NCBI GenBank assembly: GCA_030052745.1 | Contig: JANBVO010000024.1 | Location: 372,001-436,000 of the forward strand | Source: Pleurostoma richardsiae | Lineage: Eukaryota > Ascomycota > Sordariomycetes > Calosphaeriales > Pleurostomataceae | Reading direction: 5' to 3' | Length of the DNA: 64,000 bases | Shown: piece by piece, positions 46,501 through 57,457 of the stretch | How positions within the stretch are numbered: position 1 is the stretch's first letter | Layout of the letters: every line of letters begins with the position of its first letter | The notes under the pieces: model-generated | Told to the model about the DNA's origin: nothing | Databases searched by the model: none | The model's input: the letters and a program-made list of their open reading frames with translations, nothing else | Program-made: the position numbers and the translations under genes

Positions 46501-48140
46501 TGGTAATAAACCGTATGTACAACATTCAAGTCGTATCGGCAGGTCGCATATGTCGGATCTTGAAGTTCTTACGGCAGTTCTCTATATGAGCTTGGCCTGC
46601 CAAACCTGCCGTTTGTGTTTCCCAGCTCTCCTCCTGCTTGCTCTATACCAACCCGGATGCAGCAACTGAAGCTCTTCCCAACAGCCTTCTCTCATCATGC
46701 GCCACTGCGGCTTTCCGCGTGTCAATCTATCTCTGTCCGTGGCTGGAGAAACCCCGCGCATCTGTCTCGCTAGAGACATGTCGCAGCCATCCCGTATGTT
46801 ATTCACTTTCCCGCTGCACTCGAGACTGTATTTTCAGCTCCCCTTGTCAGGCGCGTTGAATCCATGTCACGAGGTTCGGTGCTACCCATAACAGCTTGCT
46901 GGAACAACCAGGGCTGCTTGTGGATGGCCGGTAAGTAATGGACCACTCATTGATCCTACTACACCTTTGAGAAATTTCATTTCGAAAAACGCTACCGGAT
47001 ATCGCGACCCTTCATTCTTCTTCGGAGCCTCTGATGCCCAGAAGACTAAGACGTTTCGGAAGCAGCTCTACTTCTTAGGGGTTGCGGCAGAAGCATCTGC
47101 AGCATCCTTTCTTTGCCCTCATGCCCTGGACTGCCGAATGGGACAACCTGATTTCTGTCCCGTCGGTCCCGGTACCGGTACGACTGGGACCGTTGGTGAC
47201 AGTTGGTACTATCTTAGGTTGCATCGCGCTCCGTACGGGGTCTGCGGGGAGATGGGTGCGAGAAGGGCGCCACTCCCGCCGATGTCTCATCATCACACGC
47301 TGGCATTCCAGTCGCTCTTGTGTTTACGCCTCCGATGCAGATCGCTCTCGCGTCATTTCTCAAGGATCATCTTAGTGGGAAGACTGCTAAGAATAACCAG
47401 ACGGGCTGGAATGGAGGCTTCTCGGCAGTTTCAGGCTCAGCCACGGGAGGCCTGAGACCAGAACCCGACGGTGACGCAGAGTGCCCCGGAGAGACGACGT
47501 CACGTCTGCTGACCTCGGTGAAGACTGTTGTTGACACTTGGCAGACGGCCTGGACAGTCCTGGATTGTGATATGTCGTCACGCAACTGGAGGAGGATGCC
47601 AAGTTGGTGATCTTCATCATAAGTGATATATTACCCATTGCTGCTCTCGAGCAACCAGCCTCCTCGATAATCGGTTGCCACAGCAAGCAGCGACGATATC
47701 GAAACTGTCAGCTTGAGCTGATTGCCTGGACGTCATCGCAAGTTTGGATGGCAGCGCTTGGGGGAATCCGCCTTATGTTATCCGATGGAAGGACGAGGCA
47801 CCAGATCCAGTTGCTCTGGGCTGCTCTTCGCCAGGTAAGTCGTTGATGGCCGCATGATGCGAGATGATGATGTAGGCGGATTGGGAGACATTCATGCCTC
47901 TCTGCCTACCGGGCGTACGTGACGTCTACATGTACGTGAGTGCACTACCTACCTATCCACGTTGCTGGAAGGAGGCCGGCAAACCCGTCTTGACAGGCAG
48001 CCGGGTTTGAAGGCGACTACAAGTTCATCAAACGGTCATAGCATGGTGATGCCATCGTCTTGCTGATCATTCTATTTCTAACCTTCAGCAGCGCTGGCAG
48101 GAACATCTATGAGCAAGAATCAAGGAGTGGTACCGCAGGC
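43539..48140. other. 4.6 kb intergenic region, no firm gene
   Basis: This includes the GH128 promoter. Open frames at 43995-44555 (plus), 45239-45961 (plus), 45541-45945 (minus) and 46967-47455 (plus) lack recognisable domains and overlap frames on the other strand. Near 45410-45424 there is an AGGTAC-TGC-GTACCT inverted repeat, and GGTACC also occurs at 45363 and elsewhere. The stretch 46.9-47.85 kb looks partly coding-like but no model was supported. Confidence 0.45.
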
Positions 48141-49493
48141 TCATTTCTTGTGCGTGTTCAGCGGGCTCTGGGGGTCGTAGACAGCGGTGGTGATCAACTC
48201 CGGGTACGTGACATCCCCTTGCCGCAGGACCTCCTCCATCACCTCCATGATGACGACGCTCTCACTCCAAGGGAGCGTGTCGCTCTCCAGCTTGCCGTCG
48301 CGTATGCAGCGGGCGCACTCGTCCGCCTCCCAGAACATGCCGTGGCCCCACTCGCGCTCGGGGTCGTACGGGATCGGGCAGTCGACGACCTCGATCTTGC
48401 CGCCGCCGTCCTTCTTGATGACCTTGTACTGCAGGGGCCGGTACGCGGGGCCGACGACCTGGATCTCGCCCTTGGATCCCTGAATCCGGATGGCGGGCCC
48501 GCCGTTGTTCAGGCCGTCGACGTCGGTGCCGACATGCAGGCCCGTCAGCCCGATGCCCATCTGCTTGTGCTTGGGGAAGTTGAGGATCATGCTCGTCATC
48601 TCGTCGACGCCTGTGTGGCCTTTGGTGATGGCCGCCACCACCTTGGGAGGTTCCTTCTCCTTCTCTGGCTGGAGGTGGTACAGCGTCTGGAACAGCCAGG
48701 TCAGCGAGTAGATGCCAAGGTCGAGCAGGGCCCCGCCGGCCAAGTCAGGGTTGATCATCCGGTGGGAGTCGGCGAACTCAAGCGACCCGTCGGGCTTCTC
48801 CGAGCTCAGGGACAGATCAGCTAGTGCGCGAAGCGTTAGCTACATCTCCAGCGCCCTCGCATCTCTGTTGCCTTTTCGGCTCCAGAGGGCACAGGGGCAA
48901 GAATTTGCTACTTACCGACAGCGCGATAGACTGTCCCGATGGCCCCGGATTGAACCAGCTCCCTGACCTTGATGCTGATGGGGAAGTAGCGGGTCCACAC
49001 GGCCTCCATGAAGAAGACGCCCTTGGCCTTAGCCGTCTCGACCAGCTTCTTGGCCTGGGCGGCGTTCACGGTCAGGGCCTTCTCGCACAGCACGTGCTTG
49101 CCGGCCTCGAGGGCCAGCATGGCGTTCTGAAAGTGGTGGCTGTGCGGGGTGGCCACGTAAATGATGTCGACGTCCGGGTCGCTCACCAGCTCGTGGTAGG
49201 TGCCGTAGGCCTTGGGAGTGCCGGGCGCCTTGACCGTCTTGGCCAGAAACTCCTCGGCGCGCGCCTTGGAGCTGGAGGAGGCGGCCGCCACGACCTCGTG
49301 GCGCACATCATGCACGTCGCGGTACTTGGGGTTTGTCAGGAGGTCCTTGGTGAACACTGCACGCTCTTGTCAGCCGGGGCCTCTTTCCTGCCTTCAGTTC
49401 TGGGCTGGCTGGTGTTTGCATACTCTCGGCGATCCATCCCGTCGCCATGATGCCCCACTTCAGGGTGAAAGGGGCGGATGACGTCGACGCCAT
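48141..49493 (-). CDS. Gfo/Idh/MocA-family NAD(P)-dependent oxidoreductase
   Basis: Cytosolic dehydrogenase acting on a sugar or diol, closest in pattern to D-xylose 1-dehydrogenase (NADP+) and dimeric dihydrodiol dehydrogenase. Exons 49493-49424, 49356-48916 and 48820-48141 (introns 67 and 95 nt) give 396 aa. The N-terminal Rossmann fold begins LKWGIMATGWIAE. DIIYVATPHSHHFQNAMLAL precedes the family hallmark CEKALTVN, with Lys116 expected to be catalytic. FFMEAVWTRYFP is also typical. The C-terminal alpha/beta domain contains GGALLDLGIYSL near 185, where substrate-binding residues usually lie. No signal peptide is present and the length fits the family. The substrate cannot be fixed from sequence. 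Confidence 0.93.
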
Positions 49494-50808
49494 GACTGAA
49501 GGGTTGTGATGAGGCCTACGAGGAGACTTTTTTTCACAATGAGACTTGATGTTGAAGCTGACGGCTTGCACGCTCGACTCAGGCACAAGGAGGATGAAGT
49601 TATGAATGCAATCACTGCTGAATTGTCAGAGCTTCCAGTTGAACACTGCGTTAATAGTCGCGAGCTACCCTTCGACGCCAGGTGGGGTCGGACGCCTTTT
49701 GTATTCGGAGAACAAGCCGGAGTAGCGAGAAGCTGGTGGGGTAGGCAGCGCGACGGCTGGGCCCCTTCTACCATCCCATCAGGTTACTTCCATCATTATC
49801 TGAAGGCCCCCGCAGGTCTTCGAGGGAGACGTTCCGGGTAAATCGAAGGGGAGGTTGAGCGGGGGTAGAGCTAAAGCTCCCCCGATGAGCAAGGAAACGT
49901 TGCTAGCACTACCGACAATACTCCGGACTGCGCCAAAGAAGCCTTTAGGTCGGTAAGTCTGCCGGTTTGTTTGGCCCCATCCCTGTGATATGCGCCCGTT
50001 CTGGCAATTCCGCCCACGGGAAGTCTTGCTGGTTGATAAGCAGCCCGGGGATGCTGTTGGCCAGGACGGTGCACATGGGCTGCGAGTGACATCGGCGAGC
50101 AGTTACTCTTCCGAAGGGAGCTCACTGCCGCCGGCGCCGGTATCCAAGTTCGAATACATGCCCTTCCGGTCACTCGCTTATCGACTGATCAGCGCTCCGA
50201 GATCGAAGTCCCCGCGAGAACTGCAGCTGGCTGACGATTTTGAGTCACGCCGGCGCCAGTTGGTGCGGAGAACACCATCCGCGTTTGGAAATTTTAGGAG
50301 TTAGAGTTGTGCCGCCCATCTACCGACAGCGTGGTCCGCTCGTCTCGGGTCGATCACCCCCGACCACACTGCCATCGCTGTCACGCTGCCACGGCACTAC
50401 CGTACTACTGCACCTACAGTCCTCACTAGAAGCACGCATCTTCACACCGGTCAGGCGTCTTCTTCGAGCCGGGGCCCCAGCAGCAACATCCTCCACTCCA
50501 CTCCCGGCGTGGCCTGAACGCGGCCCGCAAAGGCGCTTCCCCGGTCAGTCTGTGGTGGCACCTGATGTCATTTACCGTTACCTAGGATAGGATCATACAG
50601 ACGTCACCCCCCCAATCAACCTCAGTTCATGCACAAGGCTGGCCCGCGAGGCTACGTCTCCCATCCCGCCATCGTACCTCCCCTGCCTATCTTCCCCTAA
50701 GGTACCTTATGCTTCTACCGAGGCGGAGCCTCATCGTTGTGTGACCACTCCTGGCGTGTACGTACTGTACTCTACCTGTTGCGTCGCCATCCCATTGGGC
50801 ACTTGGGC
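49494..50808. other. Divergent promoter region, no gene seen
   Basis: This lies between the oxidoreductase and the aldo/keto reductase. Frames of about 110 codons on both strands are unrecognised. GGTACC occurs at 50701 and CCTAGG near 50581. Confidence 0.5.
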
Positions 50809-50970
50809 ATGGTACCTCGCTGTACTCTTCTCCACCACTCAGGACCACATGCAAGGAGCTTCTACTCCATCACTCGGCAGTTTTCACTCCCAGCAGCCAG
50901 GAGCTGCAGTCAACCAATCAAGGCACCACTGAGCCGTTTGTCTCTGGCCCCATCTCGGCAGCTGAGAACC

Positions 50971-52076
50971 ATGTCCTCCTCATCCGCCAGAGTGCCGCCG
51001 CCCACCTCGGAGCTGGCCAGAGACCTCACTCTACCAGGCGAGCCAGCGGCCACCATCCCGCGCCTCATCTACGGCACGGCGTGGAAGGCGGACCGCACCG
51101 CCGACCTGGTGTACGAGGCCCTGAAGGCTGGCTTCCGCGCCATCGACACCGCCGCGCAGCCGAAGCACTACCAGGAACACCTGGTCGGCGAGGGCGTCCG
51201 GCGGGCCATAGCCGAGGGCATCGTCTCGCGGAAGGATCTCTATGTCTGTTCCCCCTCTCTCTGGCTCCCCCACCCTGAACACCAAGACTGACGACACCCC
51301 CACAGATCCAGACCAAATTCACCTCCATCGACGGGCAGGACCCCACCAACCTGCCCTACGACCCCTCCGCCCCGCTCCCGGACCAGGTGCGCGCCTCCCT
51401 CGCCTCCTCCCTCGCCAGCTTCGCCACGCCGGACTGCCCGGACCCCTACCTCGACTGCCTGGTGCTGCACTCGCCCCTGCGCGACCCCGCCGACACCCTG
51501 GCCGTCTGGTCCACCATGGCCTCCCTGGTCCCGCACCCCGTCCGCCGCATCGGCATCAGCAACGCCCCCATGCCCGTCGTCCACGCCCTGTGCGAGCTGC
51601 CCTCCTCCCTCGCCGCCGGTGCCCCCGCCGCGCCCCCAGCCGTCGTCCAGAACCGGTTCTACCCCGCCACGAGCTTCGACGCGCCGCTTCGCGCGCTCTG
51701 CCGCGAGAGAGGGGTCGTGTACCAGTCGTTCTGGACGCTGACGGCCAACCCGCGGCTGCTGCAGCACGCGGCGAGCGTCGGGGCCGTCGCGGAGGGGGCC
51801 GGCGTGGGCGCGGAGGTCGCGCTGTACGCGCTGGTGCTGGGGCTGGGGCGCACGGCGGTACTGGACGGGACGACGGACGCGGGGAGGATGCGCGGGGACC
51901 TGGAAGGGGTGGAGAGGGTGGGGAGGTGGGCGGAGGGGGAGGGGAGGGAAGCATGGGAGAGGGGTCTTGCTGCGTTTAGGGGGGTTGTTGGGGAGGAGGA
52001 TGGTGATTGGGAGTGTGGCTGCGTAAGACAGGGGGTGAGTGATGGCTCCCTTAGCAAGTCTTATGAAGAGAGATAG
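50971..52076 (+). CDS. Aldo/keto reductase
   Basis: NADPH-dependent carbonyl reductase of the AKR fold. Exons 50971-51243 and 51306-52076 (62-nt intron with an unusual GTCTGT donor) give 347 aa from the ATG at 50971. Family signatures are IPRLIYGTAW, then FRAIDTAAQPKHYQEHLVG with the catalytic Asp and a Tyr in the usual Y-G-N-E position, IQTKFTS with the catalytic Lys, and LDCLVLHSPL with the His. RRIGISNAPM and NRFYPATSF match the later strands. The C-terminus contains ALYALVLGLGRTAVLDGTTD. The same frame is open upstream and has an ATG at 50809; the extra 54 residues are basic and Ser-rich (FYSITRQFSLPAARS), like a mitochondrial leader. The convergent pcf11 gene follows. Confidence 0.92.
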
Positions 52077-52871
52077 TATGAAAGTAAAAGAATGCTTGCT
52101 GGAAGGTTAGTAACGTTGGAGGCGCGGTAACTGGCGGCCATGTGGCTCTTGGATTGAGGGAAGGAAGATCCATCGCAGAGGGAGGTTCGATTCCCACACG
52201 ACACAAACGATTCTCTGGCCCGGCTGAGCCGCTACCACAACCGGCCGCTTTTCTATTGAGTTCTTACAAGTCGTTCACCAAGGAAGAATGGGCTGGTAGC
52301 TGAAGTACGCGTAGTCACAATCACACACATTCTGACGTGCTCTGCCTTGCGGTAATGTTGTCAAGCATCATTTCTCCCTCTGTCTCAGTATTTGTCCGCA
52401 TTGGACCTCTTCCTCTGCACTATATCACAGTATCCTGTCGTCGATGGTACTAGTCACCCCCCTGACCCCGATGTAATGCTGCCCCAGAGCCATCTATGTA
52501 TCATCCGGGTCCTCAACGTCAGAGCGGCAGTTGGGTTACGCAAAGCAAAAGCCGACCCGGCTCTGCAGCTCCCCATCAGCCTCATCTCCTCCTCGATGAA
52601 GAAAAGCACGCAAAGTATCCCAGACGACGCGTCCCCAACACCTTCCCTATGCAGTGAAGCTGGATGCTGTTTACTGTCCAGTGGTTCGACCAGCTGTCGT
52701 GCCGGTGATTCCAAATCACATATATAGCTTCTCGATGAACCCTCCCATTAAAACCCCTATAGCAATGCGCATCTCCTCAGTAGCCACCGTCGGTCTTAAC
52801 TTTGCCTCGTAGCTGCGCGTAGCCGTCCTGTTCAAGGAGCGAGAAAGTCAGCACACTGGCCGTCGCCTCTC
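52077..52871. other. Convergent 3' flanks of the reductase and pcf11
   Basis: No gene was seen. A GGTTCGATTCC string at 52184-52194 equals the tRNA B-box consensus, but no cloverleaf could be drawn around it. Confidence 0.5.
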
Positions 52872-55291
52872 TCAGGACTTGACCCTCTTAGTGTCGGGCA
52901 GACTGACATCGGCCTTGCGCTTGCCTAGCACCGGCTCGGGCGTGCCGCGCGCGTTGCTGCCGCCGCCGTCGCGCGCGGCCTCGGCGTGGCAGCTGGCATG
53001 GTAGGCGCGGCCGCCGACCCGCACGGCGTCCATCCACACCCACTCCTGCGCCTCGTCCAGCCACTTCATCTCGAACTTCTCCTGGCAGATCGGGCACACC
53101 GTGTTGGTGCCGTCGTCGGGGACCGGGATCCACTGCGCCTTGGGCCGCTGAAGCTGGTGGGCCGAGGAGCCGGAAGACGCCGCGGCACCCTCCGGGGGGT
53201 CGACGTGGTCGACGTCTACTGCCTCGCGGGACTTTATCCAGTCCTTTGAGGAACATGTTAGCACGCTCACTCGCTGTTTGATAGAGACGTGTGTGAGAAT
53301 CCTTACCATCTGGTCCAGGTACCAGCTGCGATGCTGGCCTCTCTTCTCCGCCTCCGCGATCCGCTGATGGACGCGGAAGTGCCAGTCCATGTGGGCCGTC
53401 TTCTTCTTCTTCCCCTCCTCGTCTGTCTTGAACCGCCTGCCGCACTGAGTGCACGGAGGTCCGAGTTCTTCATAGATCAGCGGCAGAAGGTGAGGCCGAA
53501 ACCTGGCGGACATTGTCAGCAAACGCATCCCATAACGATGTTATAATCTAGAGGAGAAAGGAACTCACTGTTTTAGAGAGGAAGCCTTCAGGGTGATGTC
53601 TCCGGCCGGGCCCCCAAGCAGAGGACGTGCTGCTGCGCCGGGCATCGACGCGAGGAGCCCCGGAAGCAGCTGAGACAGAGAAGGAGGCGGTGGCGGCATT
53701 GGGGCCTGCACGGGGGTCGCAGACAAGCTCACCGGTGTGCTACCTGGTGCCGGCACTGGCGGCAGCTTTCCTGCCTGTTTCAGAGCATTCAGCAATGCAA
53801 GAGCCTCAGCCGCGCTCGGGGCGGCCGGTTTATGCGGCTCGGATCGCTGGGGGGTGGGTGACCGTATAGCCGCCACTGCGGCAGGGGGAGGAGCATAAGG
53901 TGTTGATGCCTGAGGGGTGACCGATTGTTGCCGTCCCAGCAGAGTCGCCAGAGCCCCCTTTCCCAGCAACGAGTCGAGTGAGACAGGCGCCGGGGCCGCA
54001 GAAGCAGCTGGAGGAGGAACTACTGGTGGTACGGCGATTGGTTGCGCCGGGGGGGGTTGGTAGGGTGATACGGTTGAAGGGGGAGTAGCAGTGTAGCTCG
54101 GGGCGTTAGGCGCCCTTATCTTTACGGCGAGCTCAGAAACTTGGTTCTTAACGAGCACTAACTGTTGCGGAGGCAAATTTTGGCCCTGGAGCAGAGTCTG
54201 CAGGTCCAGTAGCGCCTTCAGTCTTGTATGTATACTAGTATCTTGCACATTCCGTGCAAATTCAGCCTTGGAGGCAGTGATCAGCTGCTGGATGTCCTCA
54301 TTCAATGCGTCTATGCTTATCCCAGGCTGAGGTGGTGGTGCACCATATACTCCGTAACCAGGCGCTTGATACGGCACCGTAGCCGGTGTAGAAGCTATGG
54401 GCTGAGGAGTGGAGTGAGGATGTGGCTGGCCCTGAGAAACTTTGTCAGTGAAGAAAGTTGAAAAGGATAGGAACCTGATCAACTTACCAAAGGTGCGCCA
54501 TAAGGCTGCTGTCCGAGGGCGGAATCCGGGCGTTGACTGCCGTTCACTGGCGGGTATGGCGGCTGAATATAGGGTCCTGGCTGCTGCGATCCCGAACGGA
54601 AACCAGGCGGCGTTGGAGTCTCTCTGTATGGAACAGTTGGTCTGCCTCTTGCGAGGAGTTGTTGCTGACTCCTCATTTGCTCCTGCTGCGCTTGCAGTGT
54701 AGAAGTTCTCAGTCTTATCAAGGCATTCTCGATGGGCCGGACAAAGTCTGGTGAGAAGACCGGTCTTGTGTCAATGGAGCCTGGCACAGGCTCCTTCCAT
54801 GTCCGCAGCATCTCGTCCATCTTCCGTCTGACTGCATTGTCCACTGAGGCATAGGCTTCCATGAAAGTCTGGTAGAGGTTCCGGCCAAAGTAGAGGTTGT
54901 AAGGCGTTCCCACGTTCTTGGCAATTGAGTCCAGGACATATAACGCCGGGAGCTTTTTCTGTGGTGCAGCCTATTGTAACCGTAAGCGAAGTCTTCTTTT
55001 TACGACTAGCTACGGAAATGGGAGGCACCAGAGCAAAGGTGAAAGGGGACAAGGGGGGAAGAAGCTAGTTCGTCGCTGCCATCTCGCAAGACGTTCTCTC
55101 CAAGGAGGTGAGCCTACCTTCTTGATATGCTCCTGCAGAACTTGTGCAATGGCCTCGGCATAGTCGGTGTTCTCCCGTGCGATCTGTGTCAAAGTGGCGA
55201 TCTCAATTCGGCTATTCACACTCAGTTCCTCCAACGCCCGCTGGTAGTCCTCAGCCACCTCAGCAGAGTGATCCTGGTCTTCATAAGACAT
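52872..55291 (-). CDS. pcf11: mRNA 3'-end cleavage/polyadenylation factor Pcf11
   Basis: Nuclear subunit of cleavage factor IA that links the RNA polymerase II CTD to 3'-end processing and termination. Exons 55291-55118, 54970-54488, 54431-53569, 53502-53307 and 53243-52872 (introns 147, 56, 66 and 63 nt) give 695 aa. Residues 1 to about 135 are the CTD-interaction domain: DYQRALEELSVNSRIEI and ALYVLDSIAKNVGTPY. A Pro/Gln/Ala-rich middle contains a helical segment at about 250-310. The first zinc finger has Cys524, Cys527, His548 and His552. QWIPVPDDG and the second finger, with Cys622, Cys625 and the YHASCHAEA region (Cys657/His658), flank the Clp1-binding stretch known in yeast. The C-terminus has a KRKADVSLPDTKRVK nuclear-localisation-like motif. 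Confidence 0.95.
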
Positions 55292-56545
55292 GGCGCCGGT
55301 GGGATTGTGCTACGGGAAGTCCCAATATAGCAGAAAGGAGTGAATGAATGTGGATGTGAGAGACGTTGGTTAAATCGAGCGGAGGCTCAACACCCCTGAC
55401 AAGGGACGTGCACCAGGGAGTCGAGCTTCAAGGCCCAGGAGCAGCTAAACAGACACCACTGATGGGGGGACCAAGTCTCACATGCGCAAGGCAGGCAAGC
55501 GATTCTAAGTAGGTGACCCAGAAGCCCTCGCGCTATCTGCCAGCCTCTTCCCACGCCCTTCCTCCGCAGCTCAGCTGAGCGAAACAGTGGCCAGAATTCA
55601 CAACTGAGAACACATCATCTACTCCTCACTGTGTATCTGGAAAGCTCCAGAAATCCTGCCCGGGGAAGAGCGACCTTCCTTGTGGGCAGCGCGATCGACT
55701 TGCGGCAGATTGCGCAGGTGAGCAGCTGACGTTGGACAGAGGACAACAACCACGGAGGAGAAGCTCTGCTGGGCGCGCGGAGCTGTGTCGTCAGGGAGAA
55801 GAGGTCGTCAGCGGCTGAGAATCGCTCGCGGGGTGAAGGATTGTTGGAGCGGCGGTCGCAGATTCGGATGTGGAGTCGAGAAATTGTCGTGATCCAGCCC
55901 GCGCAGGCAAATGAGAAGGTGAAGGCGCTGCGCCAGCGGAGACAAGATCGCGGTGTCCAGGGTTGAGCAGAAGTGAGGTTGCCAGCTTGCTGAGACAGCA
56001 AAGTCAAAGAAAGTGGGTCCCTCAAGTAACTGCAGTGATCGTCCACGGCAGGAAGAAGACTTGATGTTACTAATCATTCACGTGACGTCCCAGAGATCGA
56101 AGGTGCGACCGGCTACTATACGCACGGATCCTCTTCTCTTCAAGGAGTCAATCCAATCCATCCATCCATACATGGTACACCCCATCTCAACTTCATTCAC
56201 AGGACAAAGGAGTAAGATCACACACACACATTCACCAGGGGAACGCAAAGAAGAAAATGGCCCTCTTGCCTTTGCCAGTCAGTTGGCTGCTGTGTGCCAA
56301 GTCCAGTTCAGTTTCAACTGTTCAAAAGTAAGTACCTCTGCCATTATGCAGGCCTCTCCACAGAGCATCACCACCACTCCGGAGAAAAGCTCTCCTGTCC
56401 TCATCAGGGGTATTCATTCCCAAAAGCAAAGCCTCAAAACGCCAGGAGCCGGAGCGCCAACCATCTAAAAATCTCCCATCCCTTCCGTTTCCGTTCCATG
56501 CAGTCGTTTTCCTCTCATAAAGAGCGCGGTTTCTATTCACGGTGC
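55292..56545. other. Promoter of pcf11 and 3' flank of the tetraspan gene
   Basis: No gene was seen. A 143-codon minus-strand frame (55615-56046) is unrecognised. Short CCATCCATCCATACA and CACACACACA tracts occur at 56155-56231. Confidence 0.5.
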
Positions 56546-57457
56546 TCAGAAGCGAGGCAAGTGGCTCACTTCGCTGTACCGACTGTTGGCGGTGTACGCC
56601 GGGTGCAGCGCCGTCGGCGGTCGCTGGATGTTGGGCACGATGGGGCTCGCGCGGTCCTCCTGCCAGGTGTCCTCGTCGTTCCCGGCATGCTCGCGGAGGT
56701 CCATGCCCCCCTGCTCGACGTCCTGCTCCTGGGGTATCGGCTTGCTGATCTTCAGCTTCGACGCCCGCACCGGGAACCGGAAGTTGAATCGGGTGCCCCT
56801 CTTCTCCTGCCGCACTGAGGCGCTACGCGCCGAGTAGGACGAGGAGTCGTACATGCTGTCCTTGACCGGAGCCCTGGCCAGCTGCCCGTCGTTGCGGATC
56901 ATGCGCGCGGTGATGCCCTCCTTGCCGTCACGAAAGATCAGCGAGGCGACGACGTTGAAGAAGCCGAACGTGATGGATAGGATGCCTGAGGCCAGAACCA
57001 GGCGCCACAGCGGCAGGCCGAGGCTGTCGATGCTGGCGGCCGGTTTGTTGAGGTTACCCAGGACCTGACAGCCCATGACGATCATGGCCACACCCAGCCA
57101 GATGAAGCTGTGGTCGGCGCTGAGGACTGGCCAGTTCCGCTGGAAGTAGGCCTTAAACAGGCCCACCTCCGAGATGATGAGGAAGCCGGCGATGGTGCTC
57201 GTGAAAAAATGGGCGGCGGCGTCGAAGAAGAAGAAGTGGGTTGTGAGGCCGGCCAGGACGATCATGACCCAGCTCGCGGCGACCACGGTCAAGAGGCCGA
57301 TGATGTTGAAGGCGCGGAGGACATTGAGGATCAGGAGGCCGGAACCCCGGAGCTTGCTGGTCTCGGACATGCGGAACATATTGACAGACTTGACGATGCG
57401 ATTCGGCTCTTTTACTGGTTCAGGCTGAGGCCTTGGATTTGTTAGCGGGGCCGGCAT
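56546..57457 (-). CDS. Tetraspan membrane protein, DUF7598-like
   Basis: A single exon gives 303 aa. About four membrane helices are visible in the first 180 residues: ILNVLRAFNIIGLLTVVAAS, a second starting WVMIVLAGLTTHFFFF, FFTSTIAGFLIISEVGLF with FIWLGVAMIVMGCQVLGNL, and LWRLVLASGILSITFGFFNV. The remaining C-terminal 120 residues are cytosolic, Ser/Arg-rich, then contain RFNFRFPVRASKLKISKPIP, a short conserved-looking basic patch. I recall this arrangement from the fungal DUF7598 proteins; no function is known. The ATG at 57457 is the first in frame, and an NIVKSVNMF-like basic amphipathic stretch (RIVKSVNMF) precedes the first helix. Confidence 0.83.
   Translation of the reverse strand: MPAPLTNPRPQPEPVKEPNRIVKSVNMFRMSETSKLRGSGLLILNVLRAFNIIGLLTVVAASWVMIVLAGLTTHFFFFDAAAHFFTSTIAGFLIISEVGLFKAYFQRNWPVLSADHSFIWLGVAMIVMGCQVLGNLNKPAASIDSLGLPLWRLVLASGILSITFGFFNVVASLIFRDGKEGITARMIRNDGQLARAPVKDSMYDSSSYSARSASVRQEKRGTRFNFRFPVRASKLKISKPIPQEQDVEQGGMDLREHAGNDEDTWQEDRASPIVPNIQRPPTALHPAYTANSRYSEVSHLPRF

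Noticed and set aside
51240-51979. Long frames on both strands inside the aldo/keto reductase
   Set aside because: Shadows caused by strong third-position GC bias of the real exon.
42312-52076. GH128 enzyme, oxidoreductase and aldo/keto reductase as a possible metabolite cluster
   Set aside because: No backbone synthase, transporter or pathway regulator lies among them, and the spacing is several kilobases.
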